Assembly (NCBI GenBank): GCA_002402945.1
Contig: DHGV01000118.1
Coordinates: 32,059 to 67,224 of the forward strand
Direction: 5' to 3'
Source of the DNA: Pelotomaculum sp. UBA4789
GTDB lineage: Bacteria; Bacillota; Desulfotomaculia; Desulfotomaculales; Pelotomaculaceae
DNA length: 35,166 nucleotides
Shown here piece after piece: positions 14,759 to 22,762 of the stretch. How positions within the stretch are numbered: position 1 is the first letter of the stretch; each line of letters starts with the position of its first letter. Under the pieces are notes generated by a model. The model made no database searches. It saw nothing but the letters and a program-made list of their open reading frames with translations, and was not told where the DNA came from. The translations under genes were made by a program, and so were the position numbers.

Positions 14759-16672
14759 TTGGCTGATGTCACCGATAACAACCGTTATGACGCAGAAGAG
14801 ATTCAGGTCCTGGAAGGGCTGGAGGCCGTGAGGCGCAGACCCAGCATGTATATAGGCAGCACCAGCTCCAGAGGGCTGCATCACCTGGTATACGAGGTGG
14901 TTGACAACAGTATAGACGAAGCCATGGCCGGTTTCTGCGACAAGATCGAAGTCAGTATCAATGAAGACAATACCGTGACCGTCATTGATAACGGCAGGGG
15001 GATCCCAGTCGATATCCATCCCAAAACAGGGCGGCCCGCGGTTGAAGTGGTGATGACCATACTTCATGCCGGCGGCAAGTTTGGCGGGGGAGGGTATAAA
15101 GTCTCCGGCGGCCTGCATGGGGTTGGCGTTTCAGTGGTCAATGCGCTTTCCGAGTGGCTTGAGGTGGAAGTCAGGCGGAACGGGAATGTCTATTTTCAAA
15201 AATACAACAGGGGCGTTCCTGTAACGGAATTGCTGATCGTCGGCAAAAGCAAAAGCGACGGTACAAAAATAACCTTTAAGCCGGATCCGGAAATATTCGA
15301 AGAGCTTGTTTTTAACCAGGATATCCTTGTCGTACGTTTGAGAGAACTATCTTTCCTGAATGCGGGACTGAAGATTACCTTCAAGGATAAGCGCTCGGGC
15401 CAGGTAATGGAGTATGAGCATGAGGGCGGCATCATAGATTACGTTAAATACCTGAACAGGAGTAAAACGCCGCTTCATTCCAAGCCGATCTTCTTCCAAA
15501 AACAAAAGGATGAGGTCATGGTGGAAATTGCTTTGCAGTACACAGACTCCTATGCCGCAGACAACATTTTTTCCTATGCCAACAACATCAACACCACAGA
15601 AGGCGGGACTCATGAGGCTGGTTTTAAGGCCGCCCTCACCAGGGTGATCAATGATTATGGGCGAAAATACAATTTATTAAAAAACGGCGTGAGCAACCTG
15701 CTGGGAGAAGATATCCGGGAGGGCATCACTGCTGTGATCAGCGTGAAAGTGCCGGAGCCGCAGTTTGAGGGACAGACCAAGACAAAACTTGGCAACAGTG
15801 AGGTAAGAGGGATCGTTGATACTGTTGTGGGCGAGGGATTGGGTACCTTTCTTGAAGAAAATCCAGCCATTGCCAAGAATATTCTTGAAAAATCCATCAC
15901 CTCTTCCCGGGCGCGGGAGGCGGCCCGCAAGGCTAAAGAACTGACCAGGCGGAAAAGCGCCCTGGAAAGCACAACCCTGCCGGGCAAACTGGCGGACTGC
16001 TCCGAGCGCGACCCTTCAGCCTGCGAAATGTATATTGTGGAAGGAGACTCTGCCGGCGGCTCGGCCAAACAGGGCCGGGACAGGCGCTTTCAAGCCATCC
16101 TGCCGCTGCGCGGTAAAATTTTAAATGTGGAAAAAGCGCGTCTGGATAAGATCCTGGCCAATGAAGAGATCCGGGCCATGATTACAGCCCTGGGCGCCGG
16201 CATCAGTGAAGAATTCGACATCTCCAAGGCCAGGTATCACAAGGTGATCCTGATGTCTGACGCTGATGTCGACGGCGCTCACATCAGGACGCTGCTGCTC
16301 ACGTTTTTTTACCGTTATATGAAGCCGCTGGTGGAATCAGGATATATATATATCGCGCAGCCGCCTTTATACAGGGTCAAAAAAGGGAAAAGCGAAAATT
16401 ATGTATACAACGACGCCGAGCTGGAAAAACTTCTAAAACAGATCGGCAGGAGCGGCATTTCCATCCAGCAGTATAAAGGCCTGGGTGAAATGGACGCCAT
16501 TCAGCTCTGGGAAACCACCATGGATCCCGCGACCAGGACGGTGATGCAGGTTACCCTGGACGATGCAATTGAGGCGGATTCAGTCTTTTCCATGCTGATG
16601 GGAGACCGGGTGGAGCCGCGCCGTGATTATATCTTCGAAAACGCCCGCCTGGTGCGCAACCTGGATGTTTAA
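14759..16672 (+). CDS. gyrB: DNA gyrase subunit B
   Basis: A 637-residue GyrB. The GHKL ATPase domain shows EIQVLEGLEAVRRRPSMYIG, HHLVYEVVDNSIDEAMAG, VIDNGRGIPVDIHP and GGLHGVGVSVVNALS. The TOPRIM domain has MYIVEGDSAGGSAKQGRDR and PLRGKILNVEKAR, with the metal-binding DADVDGAHIRTLLL. The C-terminus is DYIFENARLVRNLDV. The TTG at 14759 is preferred: it has GGGGGTGG seven bases upstream and gives the usual N-terminus (ADVTDNNRYDAEEI). A GTG at 14738 in frame has no ribosome site. It supplies the ATPase of gyrase, with GyrA downstream. Confidence 0.97.
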   Translation: MADVTDNNRYDAEEIQVLEGLEAVRRRPSMYIGSTSSRGLHHLVYEVVDNSIDEAMAGFCDKIEVSINEDNTVTVIDNGRGIPVDIHPKTGRPAVEVVMTILHAGGKFGGGGYKVSGGLHGVGVSVVNALSEWLEVEVRRNGNVYFQKYNRGVPVTELLIVGKSKSDGTKITFKPDPEIFEELVFNQDILVVRLRELSFLNAGLKITFKDKRSGQVMEYEHEGGIIDYVKYLNRSKTPLHSKPIFFQKQKDEVMVEIALQYTDSYAADNIFSYANNINTTEGGTHEAGFKAALTRVINDYGRKYNLLKNGVSNLLGEDIREGITAVISVKVPEPQFEGQTKTKLGNSEVRGIVDTVVGEGLGTFLEENPAIAKNILEKSITSSRAREAARKAKELTRRKSALESTTLPGKLADCSERDPSACEMYIVEGDSAGGSAKQGRDRRFQAILPLRGKILNVEKARLDKILANEEIRAMITALGAGISEEFDISKARYHKVILMSDADVDGAHIRTLLLTFFYRYMKPLVESGYIYIAQPPLYRVKKGKSENYVYNDAELEKLLKQIGRSGISIQQYKGLGEMDAIQLWETTMDPATRTVMQVTLDDAIEADSVFSMLMGDRVEPRRDYIFENARLVRNLDV

Positions 16673-16755
16673 AGAAGACCATAGTTCAGCTTGTTTGATC
16701 CATGAACCGGATTTTGATATAATTCCCCTGGTAGTTTTATGTGGAGGTGACCGGC

Positions 16756-19182
16756 TTGGCTTCTGATACTGGTAAAGTTGTTCCGCTTGATATAAACGTA
16801 GAGATGAAGCATTCCTACCTGGACTACGCCATGAGCGTAATTGTGGGGCGGGCGCTGCCGGACGTAAGGGACGGCTTAAAACCTGTGCACCGCAGGATCC
16901 TTTATGCCATGCACTCCCTGGGCCTGTCGCCGGACAAGGCCCACCGCAAATCAGCCTATATCGTAGGTGAAGTGCTGGCCAAATATCACCCGCACGGTGA
17001 TACTTCCGTGTACGACGCCCTGGTCAGGCTGGCCCAGGATTTCGCCAGCCGCTACCCCCTGGTGGACGGCCATGGCAACTTTGGCTCAGTAGATGGGGAC
17101 TCTGCCGCAGCAATGCGGTATACTGAAGCGCGGATGGCCAAGATAAGCCTGGAAATGCTGGTGGATATAGATAAAGAAACGGTTGATTTCACCCCCAACT
17201 ATGATGCCAAAAACGATGAGCCGACAGTCCTGCCTGCCCGGATCCCCAACCTGCTGATCAACGGGTCGGCCGGCATTGCTGTGGGTATGGCTACTAATAT
17301 TCCGCCCCACAACCTGGCCGAAGTGATCGATGGGGTGATCATGCTGATCAACAACCCGGAAGCAGAGATCAAAGAGCTGATGACGGTGATCAAGGGGCCT
17401 GATTTTCCCACCGGCGGCACCATCATGGGCAGGGAAGGGATCTGGAACGCCTACCGCACCGGCAGGGGATCTGTCAAAGTGCGCGCCAAGACCGTGATCG
17501 AAAAAACCGACTCCGGCAGAAACTGCATCATCGTCAATGAGATACCCTACCAGGTCAACAAGGCCAAGCTGATCGAAAAAATAGCCGAACTGGTTAAGGA
17601 CAAGAAATTAGATGGCATCAGCGACCTGCGGGACGAGTCGGACCGCCGCGGCATGAGGATTATGATTGAACTGAAGAGGGATGCGAACCCGCAGGTGCTC
17701 CTGAACCAGCTTTACAAGCACACCCAGATGCAGGACAGCTTCGGGGTAAACATGCTGGCCCTGGTTGAAGGGCAGCCCCAGGTTTTAAACCTGAAGCAGT
17801 TTTTATTTTACTATTTGGAACACCAAAAAGATATCATCGTCAGGCGCACCCGCTTTGATCTGAAGAAGGCGGAGGATCGCGCGCATATCGTTGAAGGACT
17901 CCGCATAGCTGTCGACAACCTGGACGAAGTGATCAGGATCATCCGGGCATCCCGGACCACTGATCTGGCGAAAAAAGCGTTATGCGAAAGATTCGAGCTC
18001 TCGGAAAGGCAGTCCGAAGCGATCGTTGAAATGCGGCTGCGGCAGCTGACCGGCCTGGAGCTGGAAAAACTCGAGCAGGAATACAAGGAACTCATGGCCA
18101 GGATCGCTTACCTGCGCGGCATACTGGCCAGCGAGAAAAAGGTCCTGGAGATTATTGCCAAAGAGCTTTTGGTGATCAGGAAAAAATTTGCCGACCCGCG
18201 GCGCTCAGTCATCTCGGATGAAGAAGTGACTTTTGGCACCGAGGACCTAATTCCCGAAGAGGACGCTGTAATCACCATCACCAACCAGGGCTACATCAAG
18301 AGAATCCCCCTGGATACTTACCGGTCCCAGCGCAGGGGAGGCCGCGGCGTGATGGCTATGGGCACCAAAACGGAAGATTTTGTGAGGCATCTCTTTGTCA
18401 CTACGACACACCACTATATCCTGTTTTTCACCAACCAGGGTAAGGTATACCGCCTGAAAGTGTATGAAATACCTGAAGCCGGGCGTCAGGCCAAGGGCAC
18501 AGCTATTGTTAACCTGCTGTATATAGGCGGTGATGAAAAAATTTCAGCGGTGATCCCCGTCAAAGAATTTGATTCGGATCAGTACCTGATCATGGCAACC
18601 GGGTATGGCCTGGTTAAAAAGACATCCCTCGATCAGTATGACACCTCCCGCCGGGACGGCATTATTGCCATCTTCCTGAATGAGGAGGACCATTTGGTTG
18701 ATGTCAAGCTCACCAGCGGTGAAGAGCAAATCGTTTTGGCCACCAGGAAAGGGCAGGCGATCCGTTTCCCCGAGGAGCAGGTGCGCCCGATGGGCCGCAA
18801 CACCCGCGGCGTAAAAGGGATCAGCCTGGCTCCCAAAGACGAGGTTGTAGGCATGGAAATAGTTCGCCCCGAGGCAAACTTGCTTACGGTAACGGCAAAC
18901 GGATTTGGCAAGCGGACCCTGCTGACCGAGTACCGCGCCCAGACCAGGGGCGGCAAAGGGATCATCAATATTAAAGTGAACAAGCGGAACGGCTTGGTAG
19001 TAGCAGTGCAGATGATCAAGGGCGATGAGGAAATTATGATGGTAAGCGCCGAGGGCATCGTCATCAGGTTTAATGCCGAGGACATCTCAAAAATAGGCCG
19101 GGCGACCCAGGGTGTTACTTTAATGAGGCTCGATAAGGGCGACAATGTTGTGGCGGTGGCCAAGGTTCTGGCGGACGAATAA
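16756..19182 (+). CDS. gyrA: DNA gyrase subunit A
   Basis: An 808-residue GyrA. The breakage-reunion domain has HSYLDYAMSVIVGRALPDVR and RILYAMHSLGL. The quinolone-resistance region follows (HPHGDTSVYDALVRLAQDF), then FGSVDGDSAAAMRYTEAR with the catalytic tyrosine. The residue at the E. coli Ser83 position is Thr, as in some other Clostridia, so it is not evidence of acquired resistance. The C-terminal beta-pinwheel contains the GyrA box QRRGGRG. The TTG at 16756 follows GGAGGTGA by five bases; an in-frame GTG at 16741 is part of that ribosome site region. Together with GyrB it introduces negative supercoils. Confidence 0.97.
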   Translation: MASDTGKVVPLDINVEMKHSYLDYAMSVIVGRALPDVRDGLKPVHRRILYAMHSLGLSPDKAHRKSAYIVGEVLAKYHPHGDTSVYDALVRLAQDFASRYPLVDGHGNFGSVDGDSAAAMRYTEARMAKISLEMLVDIDKETVDFTPNYDAKNDEPTVLPARIPNLLINGSAGIAVGMATNIPPHNLAEVIDGVIMLINNPEAEIKELMTVIKGPDFPTGGTIMGREGIWNAYRTGRGSVKVRAKTVIEKTDSGRNCIIVNEIPYQVNKAKLIEKIAELVKDKKLDGISDLRDESDRRGMRIMIELKRDANPQVLLNQLYKHTQMQDSFGVNMLALVEGQPQVLNLKQFLFYYLEHQKDIIVRRTRFDLKKAEDRAHIVEGLRIAVDNLDEVIRIIRASRTTDLAKKALCERFELSERQSEAIVEMRLRQLTGLELEKLEQEYKELMARIAYLRGILASEKKVLEIIAKELLVIRKKFADPRRSVISDEEVTFGTEDLIPEEDAVITITNQGYIKRIPLDTYRSQRRGGRGVMAMGTKTEDFVRHLFVTTTHHYILFFTNQGKVYRLKVYEIPEAGRQAKGTAIVNLLYIGGDEKISAVIPVKEFDSDQYLIMATGYGLVKKTSLDQYDTSRRDGIIAIFLNEEDHLVDVKLTSGEEQIVLATRKGQAIRFPEEQVRPMGRNTRGVKGISLAPKDEVVGMEIVRPEANLLTVTANGFGKRTLLTEYRAQTRGGKGIINIKVNKRNGLVVAVQMIKGDEEIMMVSAEGIVIRFNAEDISKIGRATQGVTLMRLDKGDNVVAVAKVLADE

Positions 19183-19192
19183 AGACATGAAG

Positions 19193-19210
19193 GGCAGGAT
19201 TTATCCCGCC
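19193..19210. repeat. Short hairpin repeat (TTTA loop)
   Basis: GGCAGGA, loop TTTA, TCCCGCC: a 7-bp stem with one mismatch, 10 bases after the gyrA stop. It belongs to a family of hairpins with TTTA/TAAA loops also found at 20501, 20527, 31033, 32817 and 32928. Confidence 0.65.
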
Positions 19211-19264
19211 ATGTATGTCTGATGACGCCGCTACAATCTGGGATTTTGATTGGGGAAATAATTC

Positions 19265-19276
19265 GGATATGTCCCC
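19265..19276. repeat. Half copy of the 31-bp palindromic repeat
   Basis: GGATATGTCCCC followed by GTTCCGCTG matches one arm and the flank of the repeat at 333-363 and 20451-20481. The other arm is missing. Confidence 0.65.
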
Positions 19277-19305
19277 GTTCCGCTGCCCGGTGTCATACAC
19301 CAGTG

Positions 19306-19338
19306 AAACCTCATGCGTTCATGAGGTTTACGCTTTTA
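19306..19338 (+). terminator. Intrinsic terminator after gyrA
   Basis: A perfect 10-bp stem AAACCTCATG/CATGAGGTTT with a CGTT loop is followed by ACGCTTTTAT. The T-run is modest. It separates gyrBA from pdxS. Confidence 0.7.
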
Positions 19339-19423
19339 TAAGCTGAAGGCAGGCTTGTTTTTAGAGATAAATTATTATAGAATAATTTGATAGTTAAAAA
19401 GAGCTTGATTGGAGGCATTTTTC

Positions 19424-20308
19424 GTGGTTGAAAAAGGAACCTGGACTGTAAAAAAAGGCCTTGCGGAAATGTTAAAGGGCGGCGTGATCATGGATGTCAC
19501 AACCCCCGAGCAGGCTAAGATAGCGGAAGAAGCGGGCGCTTGCGCTGTAATGGCTTTGGAACGGGTTCCGGCAGATATCCGGGCGGCTGGCGGCGTGGCC
19601 AGAATGGCTGATCCCACTGTTATTGTAAGGATCATGGAGGCGGTGACTATTCCGGTCATGGCCAAGGCGCGCATCGGCCATTTTGTTGAAGCCCGGATTC
19701 TCGAAGCCCTGGGTGTTGACTATATAGACGAGAGCGAAGTACTTACTCCTGCGGATGATAACTTCCATATCGACAAAAACGCCTTCAAGGCGCCTTTTGT
19801 CTGCGGCGCCCGTAATTTAGGCGAGGCGCTGCGGCGAATTGGTGAAGGCGCGGCGATGGTCAGGACCAAGGGTGAGCCCGGCACCGGCAACGTTGTTGAG
19901 GCGGTCCGGCATATGAGAATAGTGATGGGAGAGATCAGGCGTGTGCAGAACCTGCCGAGAGAGGAATTAATGTCCGCAGCAAAGGACATGGGCGCACCAT
20001 ATCACCTTTTGTTGGAGGTTGCGGAACTAGGGCGCCTGCCGGTGGTAAACTTCGCCGCCGGGGGGATAGCTACTCCCGCTGACGCGGCCCTGATGATGAA
20101 CCTCGGCTGTGACGGCATCTTTGTAGGGTCCGGCATATTCAAGTCTGATAACCCCGCTGCGCGGGCGAAGGCCATCGTAGCTGCCACCACCCACTATAAT
20201 GACCCGCTGATTTTAGCCGAGATCTCCAAAGACCTGGGCGAAGCAATGCCCGGGCTGGAAATACAGACGATCGCCCCAGAGCAGAGAATGCAGGATCGCG
20301 GCTGGTAA
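19424..20308 (+). CDS. pdxS: Pyridoxal 5'-phosphate synthase lyase subunit PdxS
   Basis: A 294-residue PdxS (Pdx1), exactly the usual length. Signatures include KKGLAEMLKGGVIMDVTTPE, ALERVPADIRAAGGVARM, IDESEVLTPADDNFHIDK and FVCGARNLGEALRRIGEGAA followed by RTKGEPGTGNVVEA. The catalytic lysines lie in the MDV-adjacent and RTKGE regions. It condenses ribose 5-phosphate, glyceraldehyde 3-phosphate and ammonia to PLP, with ammonia supplied by PdxT. The GTG at 19424 is chosen because GGAGG lies eight bases upstream. The partner pdxT is displaced by 297 bp of repeats, whereas in most Firmicutes the pair is nearly contiguous. Confidence 0.97.
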   Translation: MVEKGTWTVKKGLAEMLKGGVIMDVTTPEQAKIAEEAGACAVMALERVPADIRAAGGVARMADPTVIVRIMEAVTIPVMAKARIGHFVEARILEALGVDYIDESEVLTPADDNFHIDKNAFKAPFVCGARNLGEALRRIGEGAAMVRTKGEPGTGNVVEAVRHMRIVMGEIRRVQNLPREELMSAAKDMGAPYHLLLEVAELGRLPVVNFAAGGIATPADAALMMNLGCDGIFVGSGIFKSDNPAARAKAIVAATTHYNDPLILAEISKDLGEAMPGLEIQTIAPEQRMQDRGW

Positions 20309-20310
20309 TT

Positions 20311-20341
20311 CAGTCGTCAGTCGTCGGACGTCAGACGTCGG
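20311..20341. repeat. GACGTC-rich repeat, copy 1
   Basis: Two or three bases after the pdxS stop starts a GTCGTC/GACGTC-rich stretch. A close inverted relative lies at 25991-26022 and a shorter one at 25921-25945. The shared core is TCAGACGTCGG preceded by AGTCGTCGG. Confidence 0.6.
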
Positions 20342-20348
20342 GAAGTGC

Positions 20349-20434
20349 GTCAGGGGGACGGTTCTCGTGGCGTGCTTTTATCATAAAATGTGTCTGGAAG
20401 ACGGTTCTTTTGACATGCTTTTATCGTTAGATGG
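20349..20434. repeat. Tandem degenerate GACGGTTCT repeat
   Basis: Two imperfect units of about 45 bp. Each has GACGGTTCT near its start, then TGCTTTTATC and an A/T-rich end (ATAAAATG versus GTTAGATGG). A partial relative (TCTATCGTTGAATGG) lies at about 31116-31130, also beside the 31-bp palindrome. Such GGGGGACGGTTCT sequences resemble non-autonomous repeats seen near Y1-type REP transposases in Firmicutes; no transposase is present here. Confidence 0.55.
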
Positions 20435-20450
20435 TACAAGACAGCGGGAC

Positions 20451-20481
20451 GGGGACACATCCGAAACCAGGATATGTCCCC
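20451..20481. repeat. 31-bp palindromic repeat, copy 2
   Basis: Opens GGGGACACATCC and closes GGATATGTCCCC around a GAAACCA loop. Its flank (AAGACAGCGGGAC, read on the other strand) matches that of copy 1 at 333-363. It lies inside the pdxS-pdxT gap. Confidence 0.85.
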
Positions 20482-20500
20482 GAATATACTAGAACTGTAG

Positions 20501-20544
20501 GTGCGACTTTAGTCGCACAAAGGCTTGGCGGGATAAATCCCGCC
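20501..20544. repeat. Two adjacent TTTA/TAAA-loop hairpins
   Basis: GTGCGAC-TTTA-GTCGCAC (20501-20518) and GGCGGGA-TAAA-TCCCGCC (20527-20544) are both perfect 7-bp stems with 4-nt loops. The same two-hairpin arrangement, with altered stems and the same flank (CGCTGAGGAATGG versus CGCCTGGGAATGG), recurs at 31033-31075. Confidence 0.8.
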
Positions 20545-20605
20545 CTACAACGCTGAGGAATGGCCCCGAACAGAAAACCAATTTGTTATTTGAAGGATGT
20601 TGGAG

Positions 20606-21181
20606 ATGAAGGTGGGGGTTCTGGCCCTGCAGGGGGCTTTCAGAGAGCACGAGAAATTACTGGCTGCCTGTGGTGTTGAACCGGTACAAATCAGGAAACC
20701 ACAGCACCTCGATCAGATCTCGGCGCTTGTTATACCCGGCGGCGAGAGCACCACTATCGGCAAGCTGATGAATGAGTTTAAGCTGTTTGAGCCGGTAGTG
20801 AAGCTGGGGCGGGAGGGGCTGCCCGTGTTCGGTACGTGCGCCGGGCTGATTCTGCTGGCCAGGGATATTGCCGGATCAGAACAGCCGCGTATTGGGCTGA
20901 TGGACATCTGTGTCGAGAGGAACGCCTTTGGCCGGCAGGTGGACAGCTTCGAAGCCAGCCTGGATATACCGGTGATTGGGAGGCAGCCCTTCCGGGCTGT
21001 TTTTATCAGAGCGCCTTATATCCTTGAAACAAGCAGCGGGGTAGAAGTACTGGCCAGATTCCAGGAAAAAATTGTTTTCGCCCGGCAGGGCAGGCTTCTG
21101 GCGGCGGCTTTTCACCCGGAGCTGACCGGAGACCTGCGCGTCCACCAGTATTTTCTGGAAAAATGCATACAGGCGTCATAA
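20606..21181 (+). CDS. pdxT: Pyridoxal 5'-phosphate synthase glutaminase subunit PdxT
   Basis: A 191-residue class I glutaminase. It starts MKVGVLALQGAFREHEKLL. The oxyanion and nucleophile regions are LVIPGGESTTIGKL (about 41-54) and FGTCAGLILLA with catalytic Cys78. The His/Glu pair is in AAFHPELTGD near the C-terminus. It hydrolyses glutamine and channels ammonia to PdxS. The ATG at 20606 has AAGGA eight bases before it; a possible upstream ATG at 20597 overlaps that site. No promoter stands out in the repeat-filled gap after pdxS, so expression may depend on read-through. Confidence 0.96.
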   Translation: MKVGVLALQGAFREHEKLLAACGVEPVQIRKPQHLDQISALVIPGGESTTIGKLMNEFKLFEPVVKLGREGLPVFGTCAGLILLARDIAGSEQPRIGLMDICVERNAFGRQVDSFEASLDIPVIGRQPFRAVFIRAPYILETSSGVEVLARFQEKIVFARQGRLLAAAFHPELTGDLRVHQYFLEKCIQAS

Positions 21182-21262
21182 TTATGGAAAGATCACAATA
21201 AATCAGTGTATTACAGATAAAATCTCTAAATATTTAAAATAGCGCGTAATTATTAATCGCTA

Positions 21263-21291
21263 TTGCAATGTGCTGTCCGGTGTAGTAATAT
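21263..21291 (+). promoter_or_regulatory. Promoter of the T-box/serine operon
   Basis: TTGCAA (21263-21268), a 17-bp spacer and TAATAT (21286-21291). The start point would lie about 25-30 nt upstream of the T-box structure. Confidence 0.65.
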
Positions 21292-21317
21292 TTTAAACAT
21301 ATTTAATCAGATAAACC

Positions 21318-21557
21318 CGGTGAAGGGGTAAAGTAATCCGCCGTAAACATTTCAGAGAGCCGGTGGCCGCTGAGAACCGGCAGTTTCGGAAGGATGAAAA
21401 GGCTCCCCCGAGGGGGTCTGCTGAAAGCAGCAGTAGGCAGACACGGGCAGTTCCCGTTAACACAGGCTCGAGAGGACCGGATAGTATCCGTTCAATAAGG
21501 GTGGCACCGCGGGAGAAACCTCTCGTCCCTGTATAATTTTACAGAGACGGGGGGTTT
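21318..21557 (+). promoter_or_regulatory. T-box riboswitch leader
   Basis: The antiterminator signature AGGGTGGCACCGCGGG is at 21498-21513. Upstream are T-box landmarks: AGTA (21332-21335), AGAGAG (21354-21359), an upper stem CCGG...CCGG with a GCTGAGA loop, then GGATGAA on the descending side. A stem II (GTCTGC/GCAGAC, 21416-21442) and a stem III (ACGGG/CCCGT, 21443-21457) follow. The terminator stem spans 21519-21554 and ends GGGGGGTTT. Uncharged tRNA should stabilise the antiterminator and switch on the aminotransferase-serA operon. The specifier triplet is not clear: after GAA (21396-21398) come AAAGGCTCC, allowing AGG, GGC (Gly) or TCC (Ser). Serine control is inferred from the downstream genes only. 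Confidence 0.93.
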
Positions 21558-21610
21558 AATGTTTATTATTTAACAATTTTAGTGTTTATTGCGAAGGAGG
21601 AAAGCAAAAA

Positions 21611-22762
21611 ATGCAGGACAAACAATATTTGATGGTTCCGGGCCCGACACCCGTGCCCCCGGCGGTAATGGCCGCCATCGCGATGCCTGTCATCGGGCAC
21701 AGGACAGATAACTTTGCCCGGATGCATGAGCAGATCGTTAAAAAGGCGCAGCAGGTTTTCCAGACCAAAAACGATGTCTTTATCCTGACAAACAGCGGTA
21801 CCGGGGCCCTGGAAACGGCGATAGCCAATGCTGTAAGCCCCAGGGACAAAGTGCTTTCCCTGATCACCGGTAATTTTGGGGAGCGATTTGCCAAAATCGC
21901 CAAGGCATACAATGCGGAAGTAATTGAAGTGGATTTTGGCTACGGCAATGACGTGGACCTGAAAGTGGTTGAGAAAAAACTGGGAGAGCACCCCGATGTC
22001 AAGGTGGTCCTGGCGACCCAGAATGAAACGTCCACCGGTGTATGCAACGATATAGCGGGCATCGGCGCCCTGGTGGCGAAAACCCCCGCGCTGCTGCTGG
22101 TGGATGGTGTCAGTGGGGTGGGCGGTATAGAAATAAAGGTGGACGAGTGGGGTGTGGACATGCTCTGCACCGCTTCCCAGAAGGCATTTATGCTGCCGCC
22201 GGGGCTGGCCATGATCAGTGTCAGCGACAAGGCCTGGGAAGCCGTGGAAAAAAGCAAATCCCCCCGGTTTTATTTCAGCCTGCCAGCCTGCAAAAAAGTT
22301 TACGACAAGTGGAATACAGCATATACTCCTTCCGTATCGCTTTTCTACGGCCTGGACGCGTCACTGGATATGATGCTGGCGGAGGGCCTGGAGAATGTTT
22401 ACCAGCGCCACGCCCTTTTAGCTAAGGCTACCCGGGCAGCCGTTAAAGCGCTGGGATTAAAACTCCTGGCGGAAGACCGCTGCGCTTCCAACGTGCTGAC
22501 TGGCGTATGGGGACCGGAAAATGTAGGGGCGGACGAGCTCCGGAAAATAATCAAAAACAATTACGGCGTCACCTTTGCCGGCGGGCAGGGTCCGGTCAAG
22601 GGCAAAATATTCCGGATCGCCCACATGGGATTCTGTGACAAAATGGACGTCATTATTGCTATAAGCGCCCTGGAAATGGGGCTGGCTCTGTCTGGTTACC
22701 AGGTAAACATGGGGGCAGGTGTGAAGGCGGCCCAGGAAGTATTTTTGGGAGGTGTTCGCTGA
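21611..22762 (+). CDS. Class V (AGT/SPT-type) PLP-dependent aminotransferase
   Basis: A 383-residue fold-type I aminotransferase of the alanine/serine-glyoxylate (small-hydrogenase-subunit-like) group. It opens with YLMVPGPTPVPPAVM. TNSGTGALETAIAN binds the PLP phosphate, LLLVDGVSGVGGIE holds the pyridine-N aspartate, and TASQKAFMLPPG holds the Schiff-base Lys191. RIAHMGFCDKMDVI at the end binds the substrate carboxylate. It is coupled to serA (TGATGA overlap) under one T-box. The likely role is therefore the transamination of 3-phosphohydroxypyruvate to phosphoserine, replacing SerC, or serine/glyoxylate or pyruvate exchange. Sequence alone does not decide the substrate. AAGGAGG stands ahead of the ATG. 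Confidence 0.88.
   Translation: MQDKQYLMVPGPTPVPPAVMAAIAMPVIGHRTDNFARMHEQIVKKAQQVFQTKNDVFILTNSGTGALETAIANAVSPRDKVLSLITGNFGERFAKIAKAYNAEVIEVDFGYGNDVDLKVVEKKLGEHPDVKVVLATQNETSTGVCNDIAGIGALVAKTPALLLVDGVSGVGGIEIKVDEWGVDMLCTASQKAFMLPPGLAMISVSDKAWEAVEKSKSPRFYFSLPACKKVYDKWNTAYTPSVSLFYGLDASLDMMLAEGLENVYQRHALLAKATRAAVKALGLKLLAEDRCASNVLTGVWGPENVGADELRKIIKNNYGVTFAGGQGPVKGKIFRIAHMGFCDKMDVIIAISALEMGLALSGYQVNMGAGVKAAQEVFLGGVR

Noticed and set aside
16960..17060. Thr at the quinolone-resistance position of GyrA
   Set aside because: Thr is a normal residue there in several Clostridia, so it is not evidence of acquired resistance.
20349..20544. Possible CRISPR array because of several short repeats
   Set aside because: Repeats are of different families, irregularly spaced, with no uniform spacers and no cas genes.
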